Assembly: GCF_012911865.1 (NCBI RefSeq)
Contig: NZ_JAAXYH010000001.1
Span: 372,001-436,000 of the forward strand
Source: Shewanella salipaludis
GTDB taxonomy: Bacteria; Pseudomonadota; Gammaproteobacteria; Enterobacterales; Shewanellaceae
DNA length: 64,000 nucleotides
Direction of reading: 5' to 3'
Positions 46,783 through 54,096 of this stretch are shown in pieces. A program made the translations under genes and the position numbers. The first letter of the stretch is position 1. Each line of letters starts with the position of its first letter. A model generated the notes under the pieces. It ran no database searches, was not told the origin of the DNA, and saw only the letters and a list, made by a program, of their open reading frames with translations.

Positions 46783-47443
46783 CTCCTGCTTCTTGGTTGG
46801 GATGCTTACCAGTGAAAACCGCCAACTGAGCGGCAAAAGCCCGTTGGTAGGCGGGCCGCGCTTCGCCGCGGGCGACATAGGCCGAGAGATTTGGATATTC
46901 ATCCAGAATGCCGGATGATCTCAATCGCAGTAGCACTGACACCATCATCAAGTCCCCCGCGCTGAATGCACCGTCGAGCCAGTCGGCCTTGCCAAGGTAA
47001 GCGGAAAGTTGTTGCAAACGATTTCGGACGGGTTCCTCGACTAAAGGCAAGCGCTGCGTATTCCAGGGCCTGTCGTTCTCCAGCAACCTGGCGTTTGCGA
47101 GTTCAAGTATCGGCGGCTCCACAGTGTTGACCGACGCAAACATCCACATGAGCGCACGGGCGCGGGCATTGGCATCGTCTGGCAGCAGGCCTGCATGGCG
47201 TTCTGCTATGTGGAAAATGATCGCTCCTGACTCGAAAAGTATTAAAGCGCCTTCCTCATAAGTTGGGATCTGGCCGAAAGGATGAAGCGTCAGATGTGCG
47301 GGTTCCTTCATCTCACGGAATGAAACCAGGCGAACCTCATAAGCTTGACCCACTTCTTCAAGTGCCCAGCGTACCCTTGTATCACGCGCCAGTCCCTGGC
47401 CACGATCGGGTGACTGTGCAAAGGCCGTTATGGTTGGGAGCAT
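46769..47443 (-). CDS. glutathione S-transferase-family protein
   Basis: A 224-residue two-domain GST. The thioredoxin-like N-terminal half has RDTRVRWALEEVGQAYEVRLV, the cis-Pro region FGQIPTYEEGALILFESGAI, and the C-terminal helical half includes WLDGAFSAGDLMMVSVLLRL with the N-capping Ser/Asp. AGGAGG lies six bases before the chosen ATG, with another ATG one codon earlier. Substrate is unknown. Its end runs into the MarC remnant, which suggests a past rearrangement here. Confidence 0.88.
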   Translation of the reverse strand: MLPTITAFAQSPDRGQGLARDTRVRWALEEVGQAYEVRLVSFREMKEPAHLTLHPFGQIPTYEEGALILFESGAIIFHIAERHAGLLPDDANARARALMWMFASVNTVEPPILELANARLLENDRPWNTQRLPLVEEPVRNRLQQLSAYLGKADWLDGAFSAGDLMMVSVLLRLRSSGILDEYPNLSAYVARGEARPAYQRAFAAQLAVFTGKHPNQEAGDDEE

Positions 47444-47681
47444 CATATTCCTCCTGGTCAATTTCGCAGTAACTTGCGCAGTAACACCCAATCAATAGTC
47501 GAACGCTGAAAGCGTAAATCGACATCTCACCTGAACATTATAACGGGTGCCATTTCATTGCGTGATGCTGCGTGATACGTCGAGTGATGCCAAAGCCGTG
47601 CAGTCGCGCGTCAGGCTCGGGAAAGAGGGACGGCGACCAACTGCCATGACCATGAATAGCGAAGCCAATCTTTAGGCAAAG

Positions 47682-48092
47682 TTACTTAGAAGATAACTTA
47701 TTATGTCTAAGAACAATAGTAACTATTGCTGCACTAATAAAGACGTATATTAACACTACAGCTGGTGTTGGTAGTGTAGAAACACTGTCCAGCTGTTTAG
47801 CTAAATGGGGAATGTTGCTCACATTTTTAGCAGCACAGTTTATATCTAATAAAGCTGCGTTTATTAGCCCATTAAAACGCAGTTGAGCCAAACAATTTAT
47901 GGCGGCAATGGTTAAATAGGATATGGATAGTGACAGTCTTTGTATTATCCCCCAAGGTTTAGTACTAGTGAAAATCCAACCTAATAACGCGATTGACACA
48001 GTAGCAAAAACTCCCCAAAAAGTGTTCACAAAATGAACAAACTCAAATGTTATATTTACCAGTGCTACTATTTCGATTGATTGAACTTCCAT
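47682..48092 (-). CDS. small membrane protein, unknown
   Basis: A 136-residue protein with three hydrophobic segments (NTFWGVFATVSIALLGWIF, LSLSISYLTIAAINCLAQL, AVVLIYVFISAAIVTIVL) and short polar ends. No family recognised. The DNA is clearly A/T-richer than the core genes on both sides, which fits acquisition from elsewhere. No ribosome-binding site stands out. It is isolated, with gaps of about 240 and 395 bases. Confidence 0.5.
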   Translation of the reverse strand: MEVQSIEIVALVNITFEFVHFVNTFWGVFATVSIALLGWIFTSTKPWGIIQRLSLSISYLTIAAINCLAQLRFNGLINAALLDINCAAKNVSNIPHLAKQLDSVSTLPTPAVVLIYVFISAAIVTIVLRHNKLSSK

Positions 48093-48487
48093 ATTCTCAC
48101 CTGCATAGGTTTGTTGAGCGGCAACAGCGCTGCCCGTATGCGCATCTATACATTAGTCCAATGCAAACCATTATCACAAGTTGCTGCTGTATAAAGCATT
48201 AAGTTCAGTTTTAGTGCAATGCGCGTTTGTACCTCCCTATTAGGGATATATAGTTATTCCAAAGCAAACACTGTTGTGCCAGTACCCTTGGCGGCATGGC
48301 GAGCTGGCACTTGTGCATGGAGGTATTTCGTCGACGTCGAGCCCCATAGGCACACTGCTGATGGTGATACCGGGCAGAACCGGGGAGAGTTGGGGCAGGG
48401 TGAGCATCGCCAAGCGATTGCGCCACCTTGCCTGGGGGAGGGGTATCAACCAATGTCAAATCCTGGCATTGGTTGATACTCGTCAGC
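48093..48487. other. intergenic region before the CVNH lectin gene end
   Basis: About 395 bases. Overlapping short frames on both strands have no ribosome-binding site or recognisable motif. An inverted repeat, ATCAACCAATG / CATTGGTTGAT, at 48447-48477 lies just beyond the lectin stop and may end its transcript, but there is no T-tract. Confidence 0.45.
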
Positions 48488-48847
48488 TTAGTCTAGGGTG
48501 AGCACACCATCGATATTGGAAATGCTGACATTTTCCAGATTGCTGATCACTAAGGTTGAGTATTGCCAGCTTTGGTCTCTCTTTTGGCATTCGGCCGACA
48601 GAATAACTGTGATCTCGCGGGATGTTTTGGTGTAGCTGCCCGAGGGCACATAACCACTGGGAGCACCATGGTTGCCGGTATTGACCAAAAAACCATCCAG
48701 ATTGGTGACTTCTGCCGAGTTCAAGTTAGTGATGTCAAGGCCTGCAGGGATCCAGCTTTGATCCCTTTTCTGCGCTTGAGCATACAGGGTGGATTTAATA
48801 TTGCGTGAGGTTCTTGTGAAGCTTCCTTCCGGTACATATTGGCTCAT
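48488..48847 (-). CDS. cyanovirin-N homology (CVNH) tandem-repeat lectin
   Basis: A 119-residue protein made of two CVNH repeats (residues ~5-56 and ~66-119). Each has YVPxGS(F/Y)TxTSRxI, a QKRDQSW turn and a closing NLDG or NIDG motif, matching the cyanovirin-N fold that binds high-mannose glycans. Cyanovirin's four disulfide Cys are not conserved: Ser occupies two positions and only one Cys (in SAECQKRD) remains, and there is no signal peptide, so a cytosolic lectin is likely. AAGGA lies seven bases before the chosen ATG; a TTG two codons earlier is less likely. Target is unknown. Confidence 0.82.
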   Translation of the reverse strand: MSQYVPEGSFTRTSRNIKSTLYAQAQKRDQSWIPAGLDITNLNSAEVTNLDGFLVNTGNHGAPSGYVPSGSYTKTSREITVILSAECQKRDQSWQYSTLVISNLENVSISNIDGVLTLD

Positions 48848-49086
48848 GTTCAAGTCCTTTTTTCACGTTGAAGTCCATCGTATGCTCAAGCCAGGTGATG
48901 CCAGGCTTCGCATACCCTATAGAGGGTAGTCGATTGGCTGGTCATTGCCATTACAACGCCATTACAGGATGCAGACTACAAAAGAGCCCGACAAGGCAAA
49001 CGAAAAGACAAAAGACGCTGAGGCGATGACAGACTTTGCCATGACCATGACTCGTCTGTGCCGATAGACAGGAGATTTTCGGCAAT

Positions 49087-49109
49087 AAAAAAGCCAGCTT
49101 GCGCTGGCC
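49087..49109 (-). terminator. terminator of efp
   Basis: On the minus strand GCCAGC pairs with GCTGGC around GCAA, followed by six T. About 36 bases beyond the efp stop. Confidence 0.88.
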
Positions 49110-49144
49110 TTTTTACTGACTCGTTACTGGCTTGGGAAGGGCGG

Positions 49145-49705
49145 TTAGACGCGCTTCTTGAACTCGCCGGTACGGGTGTCGATTTCGATCTTGTCGCCGA
49201 CTTTAACGAAGTCAGCCACTGTGACGGTGCCGCCACCTGTGATGGTCGCAGGCTTCATGACTTTACCTGAAGTGTCGCCACGGGCAGAAGGCTCTGTGTA
49301 GGTCACTTCACGTACGATAGTGGTTGGCAGTTCGACAGAGATGGCTTTCTCATTGTAGAAAGTCACCTGACAGGTTTCTTCCATGCCGTCGACTATGAAT
49401 GCCGCTGCATCGCCGAGGTTTTCGGCTTCCACGTCGTACTGGTTGTACTCGGCATCCATGAAGACATACATAGGATCGGCGAAGTATGAATAAGTGCAGT
49501 CGAGACGCTCGAGGATGATGTCTTCCAGCTTGTCTTCACCCTTGAAGGTGGTTTCGGTGCCAGAGTCGAGCAGCAAGTTTTTCAACTTCAGTTTAACGAT
49601 AGCAGCGTTACGGCCTGAGCGAGTTGTTTCAGTTTTCTGAACAACCCATGGGCTGCCATCCAACATGATCACGTTACCAGGACGGATTTCATGAGCAGTT
49701 TTCAT
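49145..49705 (-). CDS. efp: elongation factor P, arginine-32 type
   Basis: EF-P relieves ribosome stalling at polyproline motifs. The 186-residue protein has the usual three OB-like domains. The modified tip position is Arg-32 (TRSGRNA), not Lys, which in this EF-P group is rhamnosylated by EarP; earP is the adjacent upstream gene. Other family features are [13 protein letters not shown] at the start and [17 protein letters not shown] at the end. The efp ATG is about 45 bases after the earP stop, and both are on the minus strand. Confidence 0.98.
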   Translation of the reverse strand: MKTAHEIRPGNVIMLDGSPWVVQKTETTRSGRNAAIVKLKLKNLLLDSGTETTFKGEDKLEDIILERLDCTYSYFADPMYVFMDAEYNQYDVEAENLGDAAAFIVDGMEETCQVTFYNEKAISVELPTTIVREVTYTEPSARGDTSGKVMKPATITGGGTVTVADFVKVGDKIEIDTRTGEFKKRV

Positions 49706-49750
49706 TACTAATTTTCCTATGTTTGGATATTTCTGTTTCAGTGCAGTATC

Positions 49751-50929
49751 TTAGCTATTTTTGACGAATTGAACCAGTCGGCTAGCGAGATCTGCATCAT
49801 TTAATGCATCAATTGGCCATTGTTGAGCGTGTTGCAACAAAGGCAAATCAACAGAATCAAGTTCTTGCCAGTGAAGGTTCACGGCGGATTGCTGCTCCTG
49901 GTTGAATGCAAGATTCAATTCAGCCCAAGGCTTGGCAATTTCTGGCGTCAGATTATCGCAGTAAAGCGACATAAAAGCTTCTAATTTTACCAGGTGATAA
50001 TCATCTTCTTGCGGATAAATGTGCCAAATAAACGGCTTGGCAGCCCATTGGGCGCGTAAGAAAGAGTCCTCACCCCGCACAATATTAAAATCACAGCTCC
50101 AAAGCAAGCGATCGAAAGCTTGTTGATCTGTCATGGGCAGGATATGCAGGGTCAAGTTGCCATGCACTATCCGTTGTCCCGGGACCAGGTCGGCAATGGG
50201 GCAGGGCAACAACTGGGTCAGGCTGTTCAGGCTGCGCCCCTTGGGGATCAGCGCGTGCACCCTGGGCATCGACACTTGCCACAGCTGACACAGCGCCGCC
50301 AGCGCGCGGGTTTCATAGCTGAACACACTGATGACCTTATCTTGGGGCGCTATGCCGGTCAGGCCAAGTTCGGCAAACAGCCCGAGCCTGTTGTCGGCAC
50401 AGGATTGCCATTCCGCCCGCTGCGTCAATAAATTCTTCTCGCAGATAAGCCCGCCTGTTTTCGGCGTAAACCCGGGGAAGTAGAAGAATTTCTTTAGTCC
50501 ACTCGCCTGCAGTGAGGGTAACCCATGGCAATTGTCTACCCAGTCTTCGGCGCTCAGGTATTCCAGGTTCAGCCACAGCGGCGGGGCCTGCTCGGCAGAT
50601 TGGTGTTGGGCCAGCAGTTGCGCCTTGATCTTTTCGGGCAGCTCGCAGGCGAAGGACTCGATGAGCACGGCACCCGGCGTGAAGCCAATATCCAGCGGGG
50701 TATTCCACTTGAATATGGTGACGCCGGCGAACGTCTGCGAGCTTAACCCGGGATCCAGTTGCGGCAATATGTGTGAAAAGCTATGCAGATCGTCGACCCA
50801 CAAATTGACGCTAATCCGGTATTCGCCGGCGAGCTGTTGTGCCAAACGCCAGGTGACACCTATGTCGCCATAATTGTCGACGACGGTGCAGAAGATGTCC
50901 CAATGGCTGGAGGCTTGCGTTGGTGTCAT
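49751..50929 (-). CDS. earP: EF-P arginine rhamnosyltransferase EarP
   Basis: Transfers rhamnose from dTDP-rhamnose to Arg-32 of EF-P. The 392-residue GT-B-type enzyme has the N-terminal signature WDIFCTVVDNYGDIGVTWR with the catalytic Asp residues, and a C-terminal donor-binding motif NIVRGEDSFLRAQWAAKPF. Its neighbour efp carries the matching Arg-32. Substrate supply requires rmlABCD genes elsewhere. Codon and protein character match the surrounding core genes. Confidence 0.97.
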   Translation of the reverse strand: MTPTQASSHWDIFCTVVDNYGDIGVTWRLAQQLAGEYRISVNLWVDDLHSFSHILPQLDPGLSSQTFAGVTIFKWNTPLDIGFTPGAVLIESFACELPEKIKAQLLAQHQSAEQAPPLWLNLEYLSAEDWVDNCHGLPSLQASGLKKFFYFPGFTPKTGGLICEKNLLTQRAEWQSCADNRLGLFAELGLTGIAPQDKVISVFSYETRALAALCQLWQVSMPRVHALIPKGRSLNSLTQLLPCPIADLVPGQRIVHGNLTLHILPMTDQQAFDRLLWSCDFNIVRGEDSFLRAQWAAKPFIWHIYPQEDDYHLVKLEAFMSLYCDNLTPEIAKPWAELNLAFNQEQQSAVNLHWQELDSVDLPLLQHAQQWPIDALNDADLASRLVQFVKNS

Positions 50930-50988
50930 AGGTTCGGACTTGTGGGTTAACTGAGTGTGGTTTAACTGAGTTCAACTGTTATCTTTAG

Positions 50989-51039
50989 TGACTCTTCATC
51001 TTAAGCGACTCTTCATCTTAAGTTACTTTTCATCTTAAG
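50989..51039. repeat. 17-bp tandem repeat, three units
   Basis: Three consecutive 17-base units TGACTCTTCATCTTAAG, CGACTCTTCATCTTAAG and TTACTTTTCATCTTAAG in the earP-fldA gap. Confidence 0.85.
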
Positions 51040-51090
51040 TTGCACATCGCCGCCTCTTGCCAGCGCCCGAGGATAGGCTTTGCAAGAGAT

Positions 51091-51119
51091 AAAAAAAGCG
51101 GCTCAGAGAGACCGCTTTT
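51091..51119 (-). terminator. terminator of fldA
   Basis: On the minus strand AAAAGCGG pairs with CCGCTTTT across a ten-base loop, with more T following. It lies about 20 bases beyond the fldA stop. Confidence 0.85.
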
Positions 51120-51139
51120 CCTTGCGTTGGCAGTGAAGA

Positions 51140-51667
51140 TTAATCTTCCAATTCGGCCAGGCACATCTCATCGTAAATCTGTTTCACCCAGGCATCAACC
51201 CTTTCTTCGGTCAGCTCGGGCTGGCGATCTTCATCTATGCCCAGACCTATGAAGTGTTTATCGTCGATCTGGCCCTTAGAGGCCTCGAAGTGATAACCTT
51301 CTGTCGGCCAGTGGCCTATGATGATGCCGCCGTTGGCCTGGACTATGTCACCTACCATGCCCATGGCGTCGAGGAAATACTCGGCATAATCTTCCTGATC
51401 ACCACAACCAAAGATAGCGACCAGTTTGTCGGTGAAATCGATTTGTTCCAGCTCGGGGAAGAAATCGTCCCAGTCACACTGAGCCTCGCCGTAATACCAG
51501 GTAGGAATGCCGAACAACAGCAGATCGTACTCGGCTATTTGTTCCTTGGTGCTCTTGGCGATGTCTTTCACCTCAACCATCTTCTTGCCCAGTTTCTTCT
51601 GGATCATCTTGGCGACGGCTTCGGTGTTGCCTGTGTCGCTACCGAAAAAAAGACCTACAGTTGCCAT
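51140..51667 (-). CDS. fldA: flavodoxin 1
   Basis: A 175-residue FMN electron carrier. The phosphate-binding loop is FFGSDTGNTEAVAKM, with aromatic FMN contacts in GIPTWYYGE and GCGDQEDYAEYF. It donates electrons to radical SAM activases and similar enzymes. The order ybfF-(DUF2788)-ybfE-fldA is the same as in Escherichia coli apart from the DUF2788 gene, but fur, which follows fldA there, is absent and a terminator closes the cluster. Confidence 0.97.
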   Translation of the reverse strand: MATVGLFFGSDTGNTEAVAKMIQKKLGKKMVEVKDIAKSTKEQIAEYDLLLFGIPTWYYGEAQCDWDDFFPELEQIDFTDKLVAIFGCGDQEDYAEYFLDAMGMVGDIVQANGGIIIGHWPTEGYHFEASKGQIDDKHFIGLGIDEDRQPELTEERVDAWVKQIYDEMCLAELED

Positions 51668-51728
51668 TGTCTATCCTTTATCTGTCATGCTGAACTTAAT
51701 TTGTATACAAACCTCGCCAGTCCAGGGA

Positions 51729-52001
51729 CTAAGCTTGAATTTGCTGTTGCAAGATCAATTCGATTAGTTGGCTGCGGCTGATGTTACTGGCCGAAGCTCG
51801 CTCGTTCAAGGCGTCATATAGATCTAGTGACACTTTCAACTCTACTCGTTTCAATCCGTTTGCTCTATCACGCTGGATCTGATTACGCTTGTTGACCTTG
51901 AGCTGTTGGCTGCGGGACAGGGGATTGCTGCGTGGCCGGCCCCGGCGCTTCTCATTGGCAAAAAGGTCAATGGTGGTTCTGTCAGTTGTTTCTTTTGCCA
52001 T
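51729..52001 (-). CDS. ybfE: YbfE-like DNA-binding or replication-associated protein
   Basis: A 90-residue basic protein. The C-terminal part (VELKVSLDLYDALNERASASNISRSQLIELIL in outline, key part NISRSQLIELILQQQ) resembles ribbon-helix-helix proteins; a GRPRSNPLSRSQQ stretch is basic. It corresponds in position and sequence to Escherichia coli YbfE, which is LexA-regulated there. Here no LexA box is seen and it follows DUF2788 by ten bases, so it is probably co-transcribed with it and fldA. Confidence 0.85.
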   Translation of the reverse strand: MAKETTDRTTIDLFANEKRRGRPRSNPLSRSQQLKVNKRNQIQRDRANGLKRVELKVSLDLYDALNERASASNISRSQLIELILQQQIQA

Positions 52002-52011
52002 TTCTTATTGT

Positions 52012-52233
52012 TTATCCGAGCCCCGAGCCTTCCCAGGACACTTGGATAATACCTTTTGCAATAAACCCGGCACAGCCGAGGAATAACACTAACCAAACAA
52101 TATATCGACCAAATTTAGGCACACTGCCCTGTTTCAGCACATCGTGGATGGCCATGCCGATAAAGAAAAATATCGCGGCAAAAAACAGGTTTAACCCTAT
52201 GGTTTCAATTTGTTCCATGTACTGAGCTAACAT
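52012..52233 (-). CDS. DUF2788 small membrane protein
   Basis: A 73-residue protein with two membrane helices (LNLFFAAIFFFIGMAIHDVL and YIVWLVLFLGCAGFIAKGII). It matches the DUF2788 family of short gammaproteobacterial membrane proteins of unknown function, commonly beside ybfE and fldA. Upstream of ybfE by ten bases. Confidence 0.8.
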   Translation of the reverse strand: MLAQYMEQIETIGLNLFFAAIFFFIGMAIHDVLKQGSVPKFGRYIVWLVLFLGCAGFIAKGIIQVSWEGSGLG

Positions 52234-52335
52234 ACTTTTTCTATTCCCCAGAATCGTCTAAGGCCAAAAGAGGCGCGAATATACCACATAAGCCCCTGGC
52301 TCTGCCATATGCTTTACCTTCCTATGTGAGCTGAC

Positions 52336-53115
52336 TCAAACCTCTTGTTTGTCAATAAATTCAGACACTATACGATTAAAGATCGCCGGTTTTTGTGCAT
52401 GCAACCAATGACCCGTACCTTCTATGGTCTTGGCTTGCACCCCGGGGAACTGAGCCAAAATCGTCTCCCTATGGGCGGCGGTCACGTAATCCGAGTCGCC
52501 ACCGCGAACGAAGAGGCTGGGGCCAGAGTAACTGGGGCCAGAGTAACTGCTGTCGCTGTTATGCCAGCCGATGAGTTTTGGGTAGTTGGCCTTGAGGCCC
52601 GCCAGGTTCATTTTCCAACCGAAGCCTGTGTCTGTTCTTTGCAGGTTTTTCAGCAAGAATTGTGCCGTGGCTTCGTCTATGCCGGCACTGAGCAAGTGAT
52701 TCAAGGCGAAGCGGCGGTCGCTATGCCCCTGCAAGGGCAAGCTGCATAGGCCATCGAAGACGGTATCGTGCCTGGGAGAATAGGCTACTGGGGCAATGTC
52801 TGCGACCACCAGACTGCTGACGCGTTCGGGGGCCGCCAGCGCCGTGGCCATGGCTATCTTGCCGCCCATGGAATGGCCGACCAGGTGGGCACTGGGCAAG
52901 TCCAGGCTATCGAGCAGGGCCGTCATGGCGGCTGCCAACCCAGGGTAATCCATCTGTTGCCAATGTTCACTCAAGCCGTGATTGGGGACATCTATGCGTA
53001 TGACCCTGTGGCGTTGCTCCAATAGCTGCCCCAGGGCCTTGAGGTTGTCCAGGTTGCCAAAGAGACCGTGGATCAAGACGACGGCAGAGCCTTGACCGGA
53101 AGAAACATAATGCAT
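52336..53115 (-). CDS. ybfF: YbfF-like alpha/beta hydrolase (esterase)
   Basis: A 259-residue soluble hydrolase. It has the oxyanion loop VVLIHGLFGNLDNLKALG, the nucleophile elbow LVGHSMGGKIAMA, an acid in VRGGDSDYV and the catalytic His in GTGHWLHAQKP. This is the YbfF group of small acyl-ester hydrolases. The start MHYVSSGQ is supported by family length; a longer frame adds an Arg-rich stretch. An in-frame 15-bp duplication (52517-52546) repeats SYSGP before the acid. Divergent from seqA, as in Escherichia coli. Confidence 0.92.
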   Translation of the reverse strand: MHYVSSGQGSAVVLIHGLFGNLDNLKALGQLLEQRHRVIRIDVPNHGLSEHWQQMDYPGLAAAMTALLDSLDLPSAHLVGHSMGGKIAMATALAAPERVSSLVVADIAPVAYSPRHDTVFDGLCSLPLQGHSDRRFALNHLLSAGIDEATAQFLLKNLQRTDTGFGWKMNLAGLKANYPKLIGWHNSDSSYSGPSYSGPSLFVRGGDSDYVTAAHRETILAQFPGVQAKTIEGTGHWLHAQKPAIFNRIVSEFIDKQEV

Positions 53116-53408
53116 AAAGATTTCCTGGCGACGCGCGCCCAATTTCACTCTTGGGCGAATTGTCCTGCAATTGCGGGCCAGTGACAAGCCATGAAACCTT
53201 TCCGGGAACCGGCTTGTACGCTTTTACAGCAATTACCGCCACAGAGGGCTGGCGCAGGGGATTTTTGGTCGATTTTAGATTAATGTCGCCTTATCAAACG
53301 CCTATAGATAGCATACACTGGGCGCAATGATAAATTCAGGGATCTGCCGCACTCTGTGATAGACTTTCCCGAATCGAGACATTAGCGAATGGAAGGATAG
53401 ATAAAGGT

Positions 53409-53948
53409 ATGAAATATATCGAGGTCGATGAAGAGCTCTATCGTTATATTGCCGGCAAGACGGAGCGGATAGGTGAGAGCGCGTCCGATATTATCCGCCG
53501 TTTACTCGGCTTGAGTGTCGAGCCTGTGGTGCAGACCACGCCGCTGGCCGTCAGTGAGCCCAGCCTGGAAAAGGTCACCCCTGTTGTCGGCGTCCCGGCG
53601 TCTGCGCCATTGAACGATTTCAATACTTTTATGGATGACAATGCCCTGAGCCAGCAGAAAGGCGCCGTGGGGCGTTTCCTGTTTATGCTGGAGAGCCTGC
53701 ATGCCAGGGTACCGGAGCAGTTTGCCCAGGTGCTGCACATTCAGGGCCGCGGCAGGTTGTATTTCGGCCAGTCCAAGCAGGCCCTGCTCGAGGCCAGCCC
53801 TTCGGCGAACCCTAAAGAAATTGGCCAGAGTGGCTTTTGGGTGACGACCAATAATAATACCGCCAAGAAGCGCACCATTTTATCGGAAGTGTTAGTGCAG
53901 TTTGGCTGTGATGCCGGGACGGCTGAACAGCTGGCGGCCAAGATCTAA
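53409..53948 (+). CDS. seqA: negative regulator of replication initiation SeqA
   Basis: Binds hemimethylated GATC sites and sequesters the origin after firing. The 179-residue protein has the N-terminal oligomerisation domain MKYIEVDEELYRYIAGKT with IGESASDIIRRLLGL, and a C-terminal DNA-binding domain (IQGRGRLYFGQSKQALLEA, GFWVTTNNNTAKKRTIL). Presence of SeqA implies Dam methylation in this organism. It is followed by pgm, the same pairing as in Escherichia coli. Confidence 0.97.
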   Translation: MKYIEVDEELYRYIAGKTERIGESASDIIRRLLGLSVEPVVQTTPLAVSEPSLEKVTPVVGVPASAPLNDFNTFMDDNALSQQKGAVGRFLFMLESLHARVPEQFAQVLHIQGRGRLYFGQSKQALLEASPSANPKEIGQSGFWVTTNNNTAKKRTILSEVLVQFGCDAGTAEQLAAKI

Positions 53949-54096
53949 TCGTCTCTGGTTAGACGGGTTGCCACTGGATTGCTGGCATAGACGAGGGCGA
54001 GCCGGCAGGCTTGCCCTCATTGCTTTCCAGTCCAGGTATGTGGTTCGAACAACAAACTTCAGTGCATCAAGGTTGCAGATAATACAGGAGCAGACG

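Noticed and set aside
48211..48501. Overlapping frames on both strands considered as a possible PAAR-like fragment
   Set aside because: No PAAR motif or repeated turn pattern held up in any frame.
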